64,000 nucleotides of DNA from Amorphochlora amoebiformis (GCA_054601695.1 BAAHQB010000032.1:620001-684000), one strand, 5' to 3'; shown: positions 1-62,508, counted from the stretch's first letter. Numbers and translations are program-made. Notes: generated by a model not told the origin, from the letters alone.

Positions 1-12
1 TATTTTCTTCCC

Positions 13-85
<73 letters not shown>

Positions 86-108
86 ATATATACATATTAT
101 ATATATAC

Positions 109-154
<46 letters not shown>

Positions 155-185
155 TATATATGTATATATATAGATATAATTACAG

Positions 186-470
186 TTGAAAGAGAGAACA
201 TTCCCTGTATTTTCGACGCTCGACGATGAAGAGATTGCGGAGGGAGTTGGAGACCTTATGGATATGCTAGGTATATATATATATATATATATATAATATA
301 ATATAATATGTATACATATATGTGTATATATGTATATATTTTATATATGTATATATATATATATATATTCATACACATATCATACACACATATACATATA
401 TACACATATAAATATATATAATGAAGAGATTGCTGAGGGAGTTGAAGACCTTATGAATATGCTTGGTATA

Positions 471-513
<43 letters not shown>

Positions 514-715
514 ATATATATATGTGTGCATACACATATCATATACATATATACATATACATATACACACATATAATGAAGAGATAGCTGAAGACCTAAT
601 GAATATGCAAGGTGTATCTATATACACACATACACACACACACACACATATATATAATATATACACATATACACACACATATATATATATACACATACAT
701 GTTTGTACACAAATG

Positions 716-763
<48 letters not shown>

Positions 764-837
764 TATAATACACACACACATATACATATATTTATATATA
801 TATATACACACATATAAATATACATATACACATATGG

Positions 838-874
<37 letters not shown>

Positions 875-1489
875 TATACACATATATAATATGTATACAC
901 ATATACATACTTATTCATAAATATATGTATATATATATGTAATCATATACACACTTACACATATGCATGTATGCATATTTCATATACACACATATTCTAT
1001 ACACACACATACACACATACACACATATACTGTGTGTAAGTGTGATTGTACATATATACACATACATATACACATACATATATACATATACATACACATA
1101 TATATACACATACACATATATTCATATATATGTACATATATATACAACATATGTATACGTACAGATAGTAAATATATATATACACATATACACATACATA
1201 TTCACATATATATTTAAGTCTACCTATGCTAAATCACACACACATACACCCAATACAATAGCTTAATACATCTCGTTACACAAATCAAACATCCCTCATA
1301 TTGATTTCATTATTATCATACTCCCATAACTTTATCATTCTTATTATTATTATACCTCCAGATGGCAGTGAATTCCTTACATTCGAGGAAAAGATGTGCA
1401 TCGTGACCGCCACGAAGCCCGATGGGCACCAAGCAACGGAGACCCTTATCGTCCAGGAGGAGGGACCTCCCTATGGTCACTGCGGCTAG
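186..1489 (+). CDS. 3' end of an unrecognised gene (two exons)
   Basis: Two exons are visible. The first, 186-270, follows a TACAG acceptor and ends at a GTATAT donor; it reads [17 protein letters not shown] then an acidic [11 protein letters not shown]. The second, 1362-1489, follows ATACCTCCAG and reads on through [15 protein letters not shown] to a TAG stop at 1487-1489. The first exon ends in phase 1 and the second starts in phase 1, joining as a GAT codon. The 1091-base intron is TA and CA repeat holding two degraded copies of the first exon's 3' end. The gene starts left of the window. I do not recognise the family; the visible C-terminus of about 70 residues is soluble-looking and acidic. 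Codon content is balanced, unlike the surrounding repeats, which supports real coding sequence. Confidence 0.5.
271..1361 (+). repeat. Expanded intron with two copies of the upstream exon's donor end
   Basis: The intron is (TA)n and (CA)n repeat. At about 420-467 and 576-612 it carries copies of the last 35-50 bases of exon 186-270, including the exon/GT boundary. Neither copy has its own 3' splice site. This is the first example of the exon-edge copies seen throughout the window. Confidence 0.75.
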
Positions 1490-2033
1490 GCTAGAAGCGC
1501 AGCTCTCAGTTTAAAATACGAGTCGATTGACTGTTGTAATGGTTCGAATAGCAAGGCCTAGAAGGCATACATTGAGAAAATGGACAAGAAATATGAATGG
1601 TTGTAGTGAAATAGATTTACAACGTCACTCGGTCGGTTAATTACTAGAATTAGTTAATTTGAACACAAAATCTATATGACACGTGCCAGGTGCAGTCTTA
1701 TACCACATACATGTGGAGTGTACATATATACATATATATATATACATATATATGAATATGTATATATATATATATATAGTATATATATATATATATGTGT
1801 GTGTGTGCAAAATTTACACTGCAAATGTATTTGTATATATATGTAGTATTATGTACATAAAGGCACATATATGCATATCATGTGCTACGGTCAGACAAGT
1901 CAGAGTTCAGTCTCATAGACTAAGAGTACTGTGGTATAACTAGTATAACTTACGTACATCATCTACATCATGACAGCATCTACTAGATCTATAGGCTATC
2001 TCGCTAGTCATTATCTTGATTATGATGTTGTAA

Positions 2034-2079
<46 letters not shown>

Positions 2080-2103
2080 GTATGTATACTATCTGTATAT
2101 GTA

Positions 2104-2147
<44 letters not shown>

Positions 2148-2275
2148 ACATGCGCGTGTGTGTATATATATAGACAATATGCATGTATGTGTACGTGTCT
2201 AGCAATGAGCTAGATGAGAGTTGCTGTACTGCACAAAACTTTCGAGAGTCTTAACAATGATTGAATAATATGATT

Positions 2276-2334
2276 TCCTAACCCTAACCCTCACCCTAAC
2301 CCTAACCCTAACCCTAACCCTAACCCTAACCCTG
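2276..2334 (-). repeat. Interstitial telomeric array flanked by a 20-base direct repeat
   Basis: About nine CCCTAA units sit between two copies of TGATTGAATAATATGATTTC (starting near 2258 and 2334). A third, less exact copy follows near 2379. The copies belong to a tandem unit of about 46 bases, so the array either interrupted one unit or replaced part of it. Confidence 0.85.
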
Positions 2335-2500
2335 ATTGAATAATATGATTTCGGTACATATAATGAGAGTGTTTGCAATGATTGAAATAATATTATTTCG
2401 GCACATGTAGTGAGAGTCATAAAAATGTGAACTAATCGATTCCGTATTCAATTATTGACTTTAGTCCCTAAGATGCATGTATCGTAGTATATGCATATAT

Positions 2501-2534
<34 letters not shown>

Positions 2535-2685
2535 ATATATATATATATATATCATTATATATTTATATATATTTCTATATACATGTGTATATTTTTACAT
2601 ATACGCATATTATACATGTATATATGTATACATATATGTATGTATATATATATATATATACATGTACATATATATATATATATGT

Positions 2686-2727
<42 letters not shown>

Positions 2728-2779
2728 TATATATATATTGATATATATATATAAATATATACTTATATATATATATATA

Positions 2780-2842
<63 letters not shown>

Positions 2843-2901
2843 AGTTGTCCGTGTGGATGAGTGTATATACATTATAATACAGTATTTATACATGTTATAT
2901 A

Positions 2902-2946
<45 letters not shown>

Positions 2947-2958
2947 ATATTTTTATAT

Positions 2959-2995
<37 letters not shown>

Positions 2996-3028
2996 CATCG
3001 ATATATGCATATATAAATTTTTTATATC

Positions 3029-4070
<1,042 letters not shown>

Positions 4071-4162
4071 GAGAGAAAGAGAGGCAGGAAGAGAGAGATT
4101 CACTCAGGGAGTCCAAAGAGTCAGAGAGCCGAGAGGAGATTGTACATTTATATATAAAAATG

Positions 4163-4201
<39 letters not shown>

Positions 4202-4253
4202 GTATATTTCTATATATTAAGAAATATACATACACACACGTCTCCATATATAT

Positions 4254-4329
<76 letters not shown>

Positions 4330-4559
4330 CCATTATATGCCGAGAGGAAATGTAATATTACACTTGGCAAGAGGGAAACCAGAAGAAAAAGTGAGGACGA
4401 GTGCATGAAAAAGACAACTCCAACCCTCCGAACACCTTCCCGCTAATAAATGTGCTCCTAGAAAAACCACCGGAACCCAAATTGGCACGTGCCAAACACG
4501 TGGCGTACTGACATCTCCGGCGCTTCACGACGACCTGCTTGGGCCCGCGATACAACGCG

Positions 4560-5515
4560 ATGCCGGCCAATTCAGGGAAATTGAATGGATGTAATAAGCG
4601 TGCGTGGTCTCAGATAGAGCAAACATTGAAGGACCTTGAAAATGGTAGGCAGATCGTTGTCCAAATAAGCGCCGAACTGACACTGTACGTTTGATCACGG
4701 CATCCCAGGCCGACACGAGGGGTATCGGCGGAAATTAGATCTTTTGGAAGAGAGAATGAAAGCTAGACTAGACACGTGCGAGGCACAGAGAAGAGAGCGT
4801 ATGCGGAACGTCATGATGATTTACGAGGCGGAGGTTAAGGCTGCGAACGATGACCTAAAGGTATGTTCTTTCCATCAATCGTATTCCGATATGCAATGAC
4901 ATACGCATATGAAAACGATTGGTCGAGGTGATTGTAGGCTCTGCAGGAGAATTTGTCTGCGGGGAAAACCATTTTCGCATTCGTGGTGGTGAAAACTCAT
5001 TCTTACCATTCCAGGCCGAAAAGGAGACTCTGAAAGAAAGAATGCTCCAGGAGCTCCGCGAGAAGAAGAGAAAAATCATGCTACAAGGTTCATTCTGTCT
5101 TACTCGAACAACCTTCCACAGCATCGTTGGCTAATGTCTCTCTCATTCAGCCCAAGGGCTCAAGGCGAAGCCGATGGCCAAGACCCGCAATAAGAAGCAG
5201 AGACTGTCCAATGGCGTGTCCAGACAAAAAGAGTTATCATGTACGTCAGCACATCCCCTGGCATATATTACCTACACACCACATTTCACGGACTAAATAG
5301 ATCTTCTAGACCCATTATTCCGGCGGGGAGAAAACAAACGAATCGCTCTGACCATTTCCCTTTCAGTTCGCACGATCCGGTTTACCCTCACGCTCGATGA
5401 GATCAAGTACGATCTAGCAAAGATGAAGAAGCCTCTCCAGACCTCAAAGTCTGCCGAAAAGGGTTCCGGTCCGACGCGGACAAGAAGGAGCACGCGGTTG
5501 ACAAGGCGAAGCTAA
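4560..5515 (+). CDS. Sds3/BRMS1-like protein (Sin3-HDAC corepressor subunit)
   Basis: Five exons join in phase: 4560-4644, 4709-4860, 5015-5087, 5151-5240 and 5367-5515, with GT-AG introns of 64, 154, 63 and 126 bases. The product is 182 residues. Residues about 30-105 form a charged coiled coil (for example LDLLEERMKARLDTCEAQ, then KERMLQELREKKRKIM). A basic linker (TRNKKQRL) follows, then near residue 137 IRFTLTLDEIKYDLAKMKK. Coiled coil, basic linker and a final I-x-(Y/F)-x-L-x-x-(D/E)-(E/Q)-I-x-x-DL motif is the layout of Sds3, BRMS1 and SUDS3. These nuclear proteins scaffold Sin3 histone deacetylase complexes through the coiled coil. At 182 residues it is shorter than animal SUDS3 or BRMS1. 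The ATG at 4560 is in frame with the first coding block and follows unique sequence. The introns are short and free of satellite, unlike every other multi-exon gene here. The gene stops about 75 bases before an open frame on the other strand. Confidence 0.87.
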
Positions 5516-5768
5516 AGAGTGAAGGGCCAGCCAACGGCCGGTGAATATATAAATAGGCTAAAATATAAATAGGTTGGGACTTGTGTGAATTAGCCTCTCT
5601 TCCTCCATCTCCATTCTCTTACCCGAACCCGAGAGTTATCTAGCAATACGGATCGGTTCCGGCTAGAAAGTCCGCTCAGAACGTTAACGTGCAGTTGAGC
5701 AAGTTTTAAGTAAGATTGTAAAGAATTCACTCGATGTGTGCATACCCACATACAGTGACATACACACT

Positions 5769-5800
<32 letters not shown>

Positions 5801-5813
5801 CTGTGACATATAT

Positions 5814-5878
<65 letters not shown>

Positions 5879-5970
5879 GTAGTTTTCAATAATGAAGATA
5901 TATGTGTTTTACAAACATAAACATTGTGTACATTCACACATTATCCACGTAGGTATATATGTATGTGTAC

Positions 5971-6060
<90 letters not shown>

Positions 6061-6194
6061 GTATATGTATCCTATATATACAAATATATATATATATATA
6101 TCATAGTTATATATGCTATATATGATATACAAATATATATAACATATGTGATATACATTTCATGCACACGCATATATTTATATAAAGTTAGTAT

Positions 6195-6226
<32 letters not shown>

Positions 6227-6721
6227 ATATATATATATATATACATATACTATATAGATATATAATAGTAGATATAATTATCATGACTGTGATATTATAT
6301 ATATATATATCATAGTCTAGATATACATATATGTTAGTACGTACTAGATGTATTCATGTCTAGTCATTGTTGCGGCCACTAATCACTCTGTTTAGTTTGA
6401 TATCCGATAAGTTCTCAGAATTCTCAGAATTCTCAGAATTCTCAGAATTCTCGGGTCTTTGCGCTAAATTTAATAGCTGTCTGTAGTGACTAGGGTGATT
6501 CAATAGTCAGGCTTAATCACATCTCATATATATATATAACTAATGTATCTGGATCATGGTCCTTAGAAAACTGAGTCATAATAATTTTCTAGATATCTAG
6601 ATATCCTAGATCTAGTATAGATATCCGTAACCAGAGTAACGTACTTCTATGGCAAAATGTCGGTGCTACACTGCAGTAATGATTGAGATTTTTTTAAGGA
6701 TATCTAAGATGTATATATCTA

Positions 6722-6760
<39 letters not shown>

Positions 6761-7035
6761 TCATGATATATTATATCGGACATCATGAATCTCATGACTA
6801 TTATCTAAATTATACCATCATGCTAACTTTATCTAGTAATGTATGTGCAAACGCATAATACATTACCGAATTCTAGGAGAGCTCAGCAATGATAAGACAC
6901 TTAAGATTGGCTCTTGAGCCCAAGTAAACTACTTAAGAGCTTTCCAGAATCTCTAGATATCCATCGACTCCATAGGCTTCGTGCTTCCGGAAGGCCCTGG
7001 ATATAACATATATATATATATATATATACATATAT

Positions 7036-7080
<45 letters not shown>

Positions 7081-7108
7081 CATGCACCCACTCACACACA
7101 CACATATG

Positions 7109-7146
<38 letters not shown>

Positions 7147-7223
7147 ATATATATATATATATTTTTATCTATTGTTTTATATGTGTCAGTTCATTGGTAT
7201 CGTCGATTGTTCCACTAGCCGCT

Positions 7224-7264
<41 letters not shown>

Positions 7265-7339
7265 TTATCCATGCGTACATATACCTATATACATATATGA
7301 TACATACATTTATACATAAATATATCAATCTATACATAA

Positions 7340-7391
<52 letters not shown>

Positions 7392-7500
7392 ATTATTATT
7401 ATTATTATTAACGTCTGAATGCCTTGGGGGCAGCGGAATAGTGCAAGCCACCCTGATGTACTTCATACCACCATTTGGAAACAGATAACATATATATATG

Positions 7501-7553
<53 letters not shown>

Positions 7554-7866
7554 TATCCATACTTATTCGTGGGGGTACCCACGTGCGCAGCACAAGAGTT
7601 GCGGCGTACACGTGTCGCCACTAACTGACATTAACTGGTACTATCCGGCGTTTCCGGGCATTTACTAAAACAAGATCTCCAGGGATCTCCAGTGGTTCTC
7701 TGTGGATCTCGGGCTATTCTACACGATTCTGGCGTTGCCCCAACCATATATATATACATAAATAATATATCAAACATACATATGTAAATATATATAATAT
7801 ATATATATATATATATACAGACATATATATATATCTTATACATATATATGTATATATATTATACAT

Positions 7867-7912
<46 letters not shown>

Positions 7913-8006
7913 GTACCAATTTCATTGCCATAGTCGCCAGTTCCCCCAGGCGTTTTGTGCAGTCCGTTTTTACCCATTCTTATTAATATATATATATATG
8001 TATATA

Positions 8007-8061
<55 letters not shown>

Positions 8062-8101
8062 TTATATGTGCAGTCGCATTCACCCATTCTTATGTTTTTC
8101 A

Positions 8102-8185
<84 letters not shown>

Positions 8186-8206
8186 ATATATATGTACATA
8201 TATATA

Positions 8207-8286
<80 letters not shown>

Positions 8287-8432
8287 GGGCTGTCGCATTT
8301 GACCCATTTATATGTTTTTCATATAATAGGCAGATATATGTATATATATATATATGTATATATATATAGTATATATATATATACATATATATGCTGTCAC
8401 TCATTCTTATGTTTTTATTAATATGTAGATAC

Positions 8433-8482
<50 letters not shown>

Positions 8483-8490
8483 TTCTATAT

Positions 8491-8537
<47 letters not shown>

Positions 8538-8844
8538 GTATATTTAAATATACAAAATATATAATATTAGAAATGTATAGATGTATATATATATATATTC
8601 TACATATATAACACACACACATATATATATATATATGTTTATATATATATTCTATATATATCTATATATATATATTATACATATATATATATATATATAT
8701 ATGTATATAGATAATATTATATATTATATACACATATATGCATATATATATATGTGTATATATATATATGTATATATAAATTATATTATATATCGTACAT
8801 ATATATATATATATTTATAATATTATTCATATATATATACATAT

Positions 8845-8884
<40 letters not shown>

Positions 8885-9073
8885 CCACCTCTACTATCCT
8901 TCTCCCCCTCTACCGTTGATTTTATAGAACTACCTATATATATGTATATATGTATATATATGTGTATATATATATATATGTATATATGTATATATATATG
9001 TATATAAATATATATATATATATATATATACAAACATATATATATGTATATATATATGTATATATATATATAA

Positions 9074-9116
<43 letters not shown>

Positions 9117-9149
9117 GGTATAGAACCTCAAACATTCTCCTCACTACTG

Positions 9150-9185
<36 letters not shown>

Positions 9186-9657
9186 ATATATATACATATA
9201 TACATACACACATATATATACATATATATACATATATATAAAATATATACATAGATATATTATACATGTGTATTCATAGGTTTATATATTATATATGTTT
9301 ATATATCATATAAGAATGTTAGGAAATGGTATACAACCCAGCTCAAATATCATTCTCTAACCCTAACCCTAACCCTAATTCTAACCCTAACCCTAACCCA
9401 AATCGCTAACCGCTACCCAAACCCTACCCCTAACCGAAACATTAACCCTAACCCTAACCCTAACCCTAACCCTAACCCTAACCCTAACCCTAACCCTAAA
9501 CTAACCCTAAACTTAACCCTAACCCTAATCTTAATCCTAACTAACCCTAAATTTAACCCTAACTAACCCTAACCGCTACCCTAACCCTAACCCTAACCCT
9601 AACCCTAACCCTAACCCTAACCCTAACCCTAACCCTAACCCTAACCCTAACCCTAAC
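5516..9657. other. TA-rich stretch with several unassigned islands
   Basis: Most of this stretch is (TA)n. Unique islands lie at 5580-5760, 6300-7010 (CTAG-rich, with about four copies of TTCTCAGAAT at 6413-6455), 7410-7495, 7555-7745, 7920-7985 and 8880-8940. On the minus strand several look like exons that could continue the glycosyltransferase gene or form another gene. One is 7922-7985 with a GTACAT donor and three acceptor-side copies to its right, at 8065-8103, 8286-8330 and 8390-8418. Another is 7631-7735, ending in TAA. A third, 5590-5720, ends in TAA and contains LHVNVLSGLSSRNRS. I could not join them with certainty. Confidence 0.4.
8827..9150 (-). other. Candidate 3' exon(s) of the glycosyltransferase gene
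   Basis: Minus-strand 9146-9127 lies between an ATATACAG acceptor and a GTTCTA donor and would join in phase 1 to the last likely exon, giving IVRRMFE. Minus-strand 8935-8885 is another unique island bounded by TATAG. Both are very short and unsupported by homology. The ATT/AAT trinucleotide tract at 9074-9110 lies next to the first. Confidence 0.3.

Positions 9658-9660
<3 letters not shown>
9355..9660 (-). repeat. Interstitial telomeric array (CCCTAA on + strand)
   Basis: About 300 bases of CCCTAA with some degenerate units. It begins directly at the possible GT donor of the last likely glycosyltransferase exon. It is one of the few arrays whose G-rich strand is the sense strand of the local gene. 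Confidence 0.9.
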
Positions 9661-18267
<8,607 letters not shown>

Positions 18268-18723
18268 TGGTTTCACCTGAAAATGAATACTTTCGAAAAC
18301 AGGTTCCCCTCCCCTCCCCCATCTAAGCAACCTATCCTACTCAAGAGCACTTTTTGTACCCCAGAAGGCTCGAATGTTCCTTGAGGGTCCGGAGTCGCTC
18401 GTGGGGTCTCCGTCTCCGTCTCGGTCGACATCCGAGTCTGGAATCCAAACAGGGAGAATTTGTCGGCCGCGTTATTAATTTATTTCCAAATTCTGAAACG
18501 GCTTCCAACACCAACGGTTTTCTGATAGTCTGTCCCGTCAAAATTTTCCGAAACGGACAGAAAATACACTGGCGACAGTACCTATTATATGGGAAGAGTC
18601 TAATATTATACAGTTTCGTGTTCCCGCCCAAAATCTGGCGCCCGCGAGATCGGAAAGGAGACAGAAACCAAACCGCCAACCAAGGCCTACGCTTCATCCC
18701 CCAACCCTTTCCCCGTACCTACA
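18268..18723. promoter_or_regulatory. Shared upstream region of glycosyltransferase and beta-tubulin
   Basis: This 456-base unique stretch of balanced composition separates two divergent start codons (18267 minus, 18724 plus). It must hold both 5' UTRs and promoters. No TATA box or initiator can be named with confidence. A possible 3' splice site, TTTTCAG, at 18277-18283 on the minus strand would allow a 5' non-coding exon for the glycosyltransferase. Confidence 0.55.
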
Positions 18724-20252
18724 ATGCGCGAAATCGTTCACATCCAGGTCAACCAAATCTTTCGATATACCTCCCACATCTCATACACGGGTTATCCAAG
18801 TCTCGGAACTTTGACAGCGGCAAACGCGATGTTGTCGTTGTGTATATGCTCCAGCTGTTTTTTTCAACTGCTCCCACTTCTGAGTCATTCCAGCTGAGTC
18901 TTTCTGTCTGTTCCTCTTATCAGGGTGGTCAGTGTGGTAACCAGATCGGATCCAAGTTCTGGGAGGTTGTCTCTGATGAGCACGGTGTTGATCCCACCGG
19001 AACTTATCAGGGAGAGTCCGATCTCCAGCTTGAACGCATCAACGTCTACTTCAACGAGGCAACCGGTGGTCGCTATGTTCCGCGCGCTATCCTCATGGAC
19101 CTAGAGCCCGGAACTATGGATTCCGTCCGTGCGGGACCCTTCGGACAGATTTTCCGCCCAGACAACTTCATCTTCGGACAGTCTGGTGCTGGTAACAACT
19201 GGGCCAAGGGACACTACACCGAGGGTGCTGAACTCATCGACTCCGTTCTTGATATCGTCCGTAAAGAGGCCGAGTCCTGCGACTGCCTTCAGGGATTCCA
19301 GCTTACTCACTCTCTTGGAGGTGGTACCGGATCTGGAATGGGTACACTTCTCGTCTCAAAGATCCGTGAAGAATATCCGGACCGTATGATGTGCACCTTC
19401 TCTGTTTTCCCGTCTCCAAAGGTGTCTGATACCGTCGTCGAGCCATACAACGCCGTTCTTTCTTTCCACCAGCTTGTCGAGAACTCTGATGAGTGTTTCG
19501 GTCTTGATAACGAGGCCCTCTACGATATTTGCTTCCGCACACTTAAGCTTACCACACCGACCTACGGTGACCTAAACCACCTTGTCTCGGCTGCTATGTC
19601 TGGTGTTACGTGCTGTCTCCGTTTCCCTGGACAACTTAACGCTGATCTCCGTAAGCTCGCCGTCAACTTGATTCCGTTCCCGCGTCTTCACTTCTTCATC
19701 ACTGGTTTCGCTCCTCTTACCAGCCGTGGATCCCAGCAATACCGTGCTCTTACCGTTCCGGAGCTTACCCAGCAGATGTTCGATGCCAAGAACATGATGT
19801 GTGCTTCTGATCCCCGTCATGGTCGCTATCTCACCGCCGCTGCCATGTTCCGTGGCCGCATGTCTACCAAGGAGGTTGATGAGCAGATGCTTAACGTCCA
19901 GAACAAGAACTCGTCATATTTCGTTGAGTGGATCCCCAACAACATCAAGTCGGCTGTCTGTGATATTCCCCCCAAGGGACTTAAGATGTCTACCACCTTC
20001 ATCGGAAACTCGACATGCATCCAGGAAATGTTCCAACGCGTGTCCGCTCAGTTCACAATGATGTTCCGTCGTAAGGCCTTCCTCCATTGGTACACTGGTG
20101 AGGGTATGGACGAGATGGAGTTCACTGAGGCTGAATCAAACATGAACGATCTTGTCTCTGAGTACCAGCAGTACCAGGATGCCGGTGTTAACGAAGAGGA
20201 AGGTGAAGGCGAAAACGAAGCCGAGGATGGCGCTGAGGATGCTAAGGAGTAA
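18724..20252 (+). CDS. Beta-tubulin
   Basis: Two exons: 18724-18747 encodes MREIVHIQ and 18924-20252 encodes the rest. A 176-base GT-AG intron in phase 0 (GTCAACC ... CTCTTATCAG) separates them. The product has 450 residues, the normal length. It shows the MREI autoregulation tetrapeptide, GGQCGNQIG at 9-17, the GTP-binding GGGTGSG at 140-146, [14 protein letters not shown], and an acidic tail rich in E, G and A after residue 430. By standard numbering E198 and F200 are present. It pairs with alpha-tubulin to form microtubules. Reading back from exon 2 through the intron gives a longer open frame, but that frame lacks MREI and is not the true start. Its codons are richer in G and C than the surroundings. 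It diverges from the glycosyltransferase and converges with the CD36-like gene. Confidence 0.99.
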
Positions 20253-20687
20253 ACTATTTGAATGTCCAGCAGCTACCCCGTGTCTCTTTAGACTATTCCA
20301 CTTCCACTCCATTGTAGAGAGAGATACGCGAAAAATCATAAATAGTCGGGTAGGGATAAATTAGCTTCGCTGTTGGCGTTTAAGTTAATTTTGGTGTACG
20401 TTGTTCAGTAGTATCTTTTAGTGGATAGTGAGCAGTCAGCAGATAGTTTTGGCTACATGCGCACATTTGTTTGTGGCCATCGCCATTCTTAAAATATTAC
20501 ATTATTCTAATGGTAATCAAAAGTTTTGTAACGCATTTAAAATGTATTCGTGTTACATATACATGTATATTGTGCACATAGTATTAATATGTAAATATGG
20601 CTCTATATGAACATATCTAGATTATGATTTACATTCTAGAAGTTTCATGTTGATCTATTTATGGTACGTGCATGTGACTTAACCTCA

Positions 20688-20731
<44 letters not shown>

Positions 20732-20784
20732 TGTATATATTTATGGTACGTGCATGTGACTTAACTATCTATAGCTAAATATTA

Positions 20785-20838
<54 letters not shown>

Positions 20839-20856
20839 CATAAATATATATATCAT

Positions 20857-20893
<37 letters not shown>

Positions 20894-20894
20894 A

Positions 20895-20959
<65 letters not shown>

Positions 20960-20963
20960 CTAG

Positions 20964-21016
<53 letters not shown>

Positions 21017-22605
21017 ATGTATAGCTAGTATATGTTGATATATTGATATATAGAACTAGATAGAAGTATATATTGATATATATTATATAAACACACATAC
21101 ATATAACGTAAATTATATCATACTCATGTAGGTCATTTTGATCAATGATCATTAATATGTATCCACTCTGAGATCGAGGGTATGTACATCCGAGTGTCAC
21201 GTGAAATGCAGGCAAGTTCTAGAAGTTGCAGCCCTTACAACATTAAGCATACGTATGTGAGCTTTTCTCTAGCTTCTATAGCTGGTCTAACTAGAATTCG
21301 AAGCTCCGTCTGTAGTACAATTATGTCGGTCGCGATGTCCATCTTGTAACTAGATTTAGTTATCAAATCATTATGCGTATATTTACTTGTGTACTAATTG
21401 TAATCACTAGAATCAGGTAATGCTAGTAATAGTGTAAGAATCAGAGGCTCAGAGCACATATGTAGCAGTACATGTGTATTCGTATAAATACTTACGTTTA
21501 GTGCATTTGTAACATTGTATGCGCATCGATATCTCGATTGATATCGTGAGCATACTAAGGTATACGTACGGGCGCCATTGAAAAGTATACGTATACAAAA
21601 TCTAGTACGTGCACTGCAGCTGTAACATTGTATGCGTATCGCGGGGTTGATAGCATCTAGAGCATAGGTATACGCATACTTTAGGTATACGTACGTACGC
21701 CATTGAAAATGTGTGCGTGGTGCGTATACGTTTTCAAATCTAGTACGTGTACTGCAGCTGTAACATTGTATGCATATCGCGGGATTGATAGCATAGGTAT
21801 ACGTTGTTATACGTACGTACGGCATTGAATATGTATACATATACGTACACAAACTAGTATCATCTAGTACCTAAGAGGCTAGAGTACATGTGCTGCAGCT
21901 GTAACATTGTATGCGTATCGATATCGCGGTTGATATCGTAAGCATATTATACGTACATATTGTACGTACATACACCATTGAATATATGTTATACGTTTAT
22001 ATATATACACCTGATACGCCCATTATATTATATGGTCTAGATGGTATACGAACGACTAATAACCCAACTGTAACGTACGTATCATTAATTATACTATCAT
22101 ACCGTTTCATCATAATCTGATAATCTAGATAATCTAGAGATAATATACGTACGTACTATAGATCTAGATACTAGCCTGTATGTTCATTCTTCTACTAATT
22201 CTAGTTCTTTGAAGTCAAGTGTCTGGATTGTAGTCCTATGGTATGTAAGTACTATAACTACTAGAACTAGTATAAGTAAACACGTTACTAGTCCTATGGT
22301 ATGTAAGTACTATAAGTAAACCACAGATACGTAGCGTAAACGATCGAATAATAATCAGAATATTGTAAAAAAACAGAAGAAACGGCATGTAATTTTGCAA
22401 TGCGCTTAGCATTCGATATATCGATGAATTCGTCCCTCTCGTGCTGTGTATGTATTTTGGGTATCTTTTATTCCAGGATGTGCCTTGTAAGAATGAAACA
22501 AGAATGAAAGGAATACATAATCCTTCAAGTTGAGTTTAAAACCTCGGTCGTAGAGTCTAGAAAGTTGTATAGGAGGATAGCGGTCAGTAGAGTCGAGAGA
22601 AGCCA
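20253..22605. other. Region between convergent beta-tubulin and CD36-like genes
   Basis: 20253-20690 is the likely tubulin 3' UTR and flank. TA tracts fill 20695-21000, with TATGGTACGTGCATGTGACT occurring twice (20659 and 20742). 21120-22600 is unique sequence rich in CTAG and ACGTAC and holds a four-copy tandem repeat. No supported gene is seen. The minus-strand frame 22406-22606 begins at the CD36-like stop codon and is probably its 3' UTR. Confidence 0.6.
21508..21995. repeat. Four-copy tandem repeat, 113-141 bases per unit
   Basis: Units start with GTAACATTGTATGC at 21508, 21621, 21759 and 21900. Each runs through a CGCGG/TTGATA segment, a GGTATACGTACGTACG segment and CATTGAA, and most end with ACTGCAGCT. 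The copies differ by many substitutions and indels, so the array is old. A minus-strand open frame across it is a by-product. Confidence 0.85.
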
Positions 22606-62015
<39,410 letters not shown>

Positions 62016-62079
62016 TATATAACCGATCCTAATATAACATATATACACAAAAACCACTATAAATATATATCAGTATATA

Positions 62080-62372
62080 GACCCCCCCCCCCCCTGGCCC
62101 TCAAGCCCCACTGAGAGGAAATCATCATATAATATATATATCGTCAAGGCACTCACACACACAAAATATATAAATAAATATAATATTCATTACACACACA
62201 AGCGACCACGACCACAGTGATACAGCATAGATACACACACGGCAAACACCTTCCCGCCAATTTCCCTCCTCCAAATATACAAAAATACGGGAAGATATTT
62301 CCGAGGAAGGAGCACGTTCCGCGAAGCGCCCCTGGCGAAGGCGTGGCCCGTTGGATCCGACAGGCATGTGAG
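62080..62372 (-). pseudogene. Inverted, decayed copy of the 55.72-56.00 kb segment
   Basis: The minus strand here matches the + strand of about 55728-56000. Shared pieces are GTCGGATCCAACGGGCCA, GGCGCTTCGCGGAACGTGCT, GGGAAATTGGCGGGAAGGTG, ATCACTGTGGTCGTGGTCGC and GATTTCCTCTCAGTGGGGCT then TGAGGGCCAGGGGGG. Indels break the frame and a TA/TG insertion replaces the donor region. The copy therefore includes the first-exon candidate and the start of its intron but cannot encode the same peptide. Confidence 0.88.
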
Positions 62373-62424
62373 CCTATATATAGCATGAATAGATATAGAT
62401 ATAGTATAACAAAGATTTATATAA

Positions 62425-62462
<38 letters not shown>

Positions 62463-62508
62463 CATACACACACAAAAACCTACATATTCAATATATATAT
62501 TTATACAA

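Noticed and set aside
18354-18923. 190-codon N-terminal extension of beta-tubulin
   Set aside because: Beta-tubulins start MREI. A perfect MREIVHIQ exon at 18724-18747 with GT-AG splice sites explains the start, so the extension is promoter, 5' UTR and intron read through in frame.
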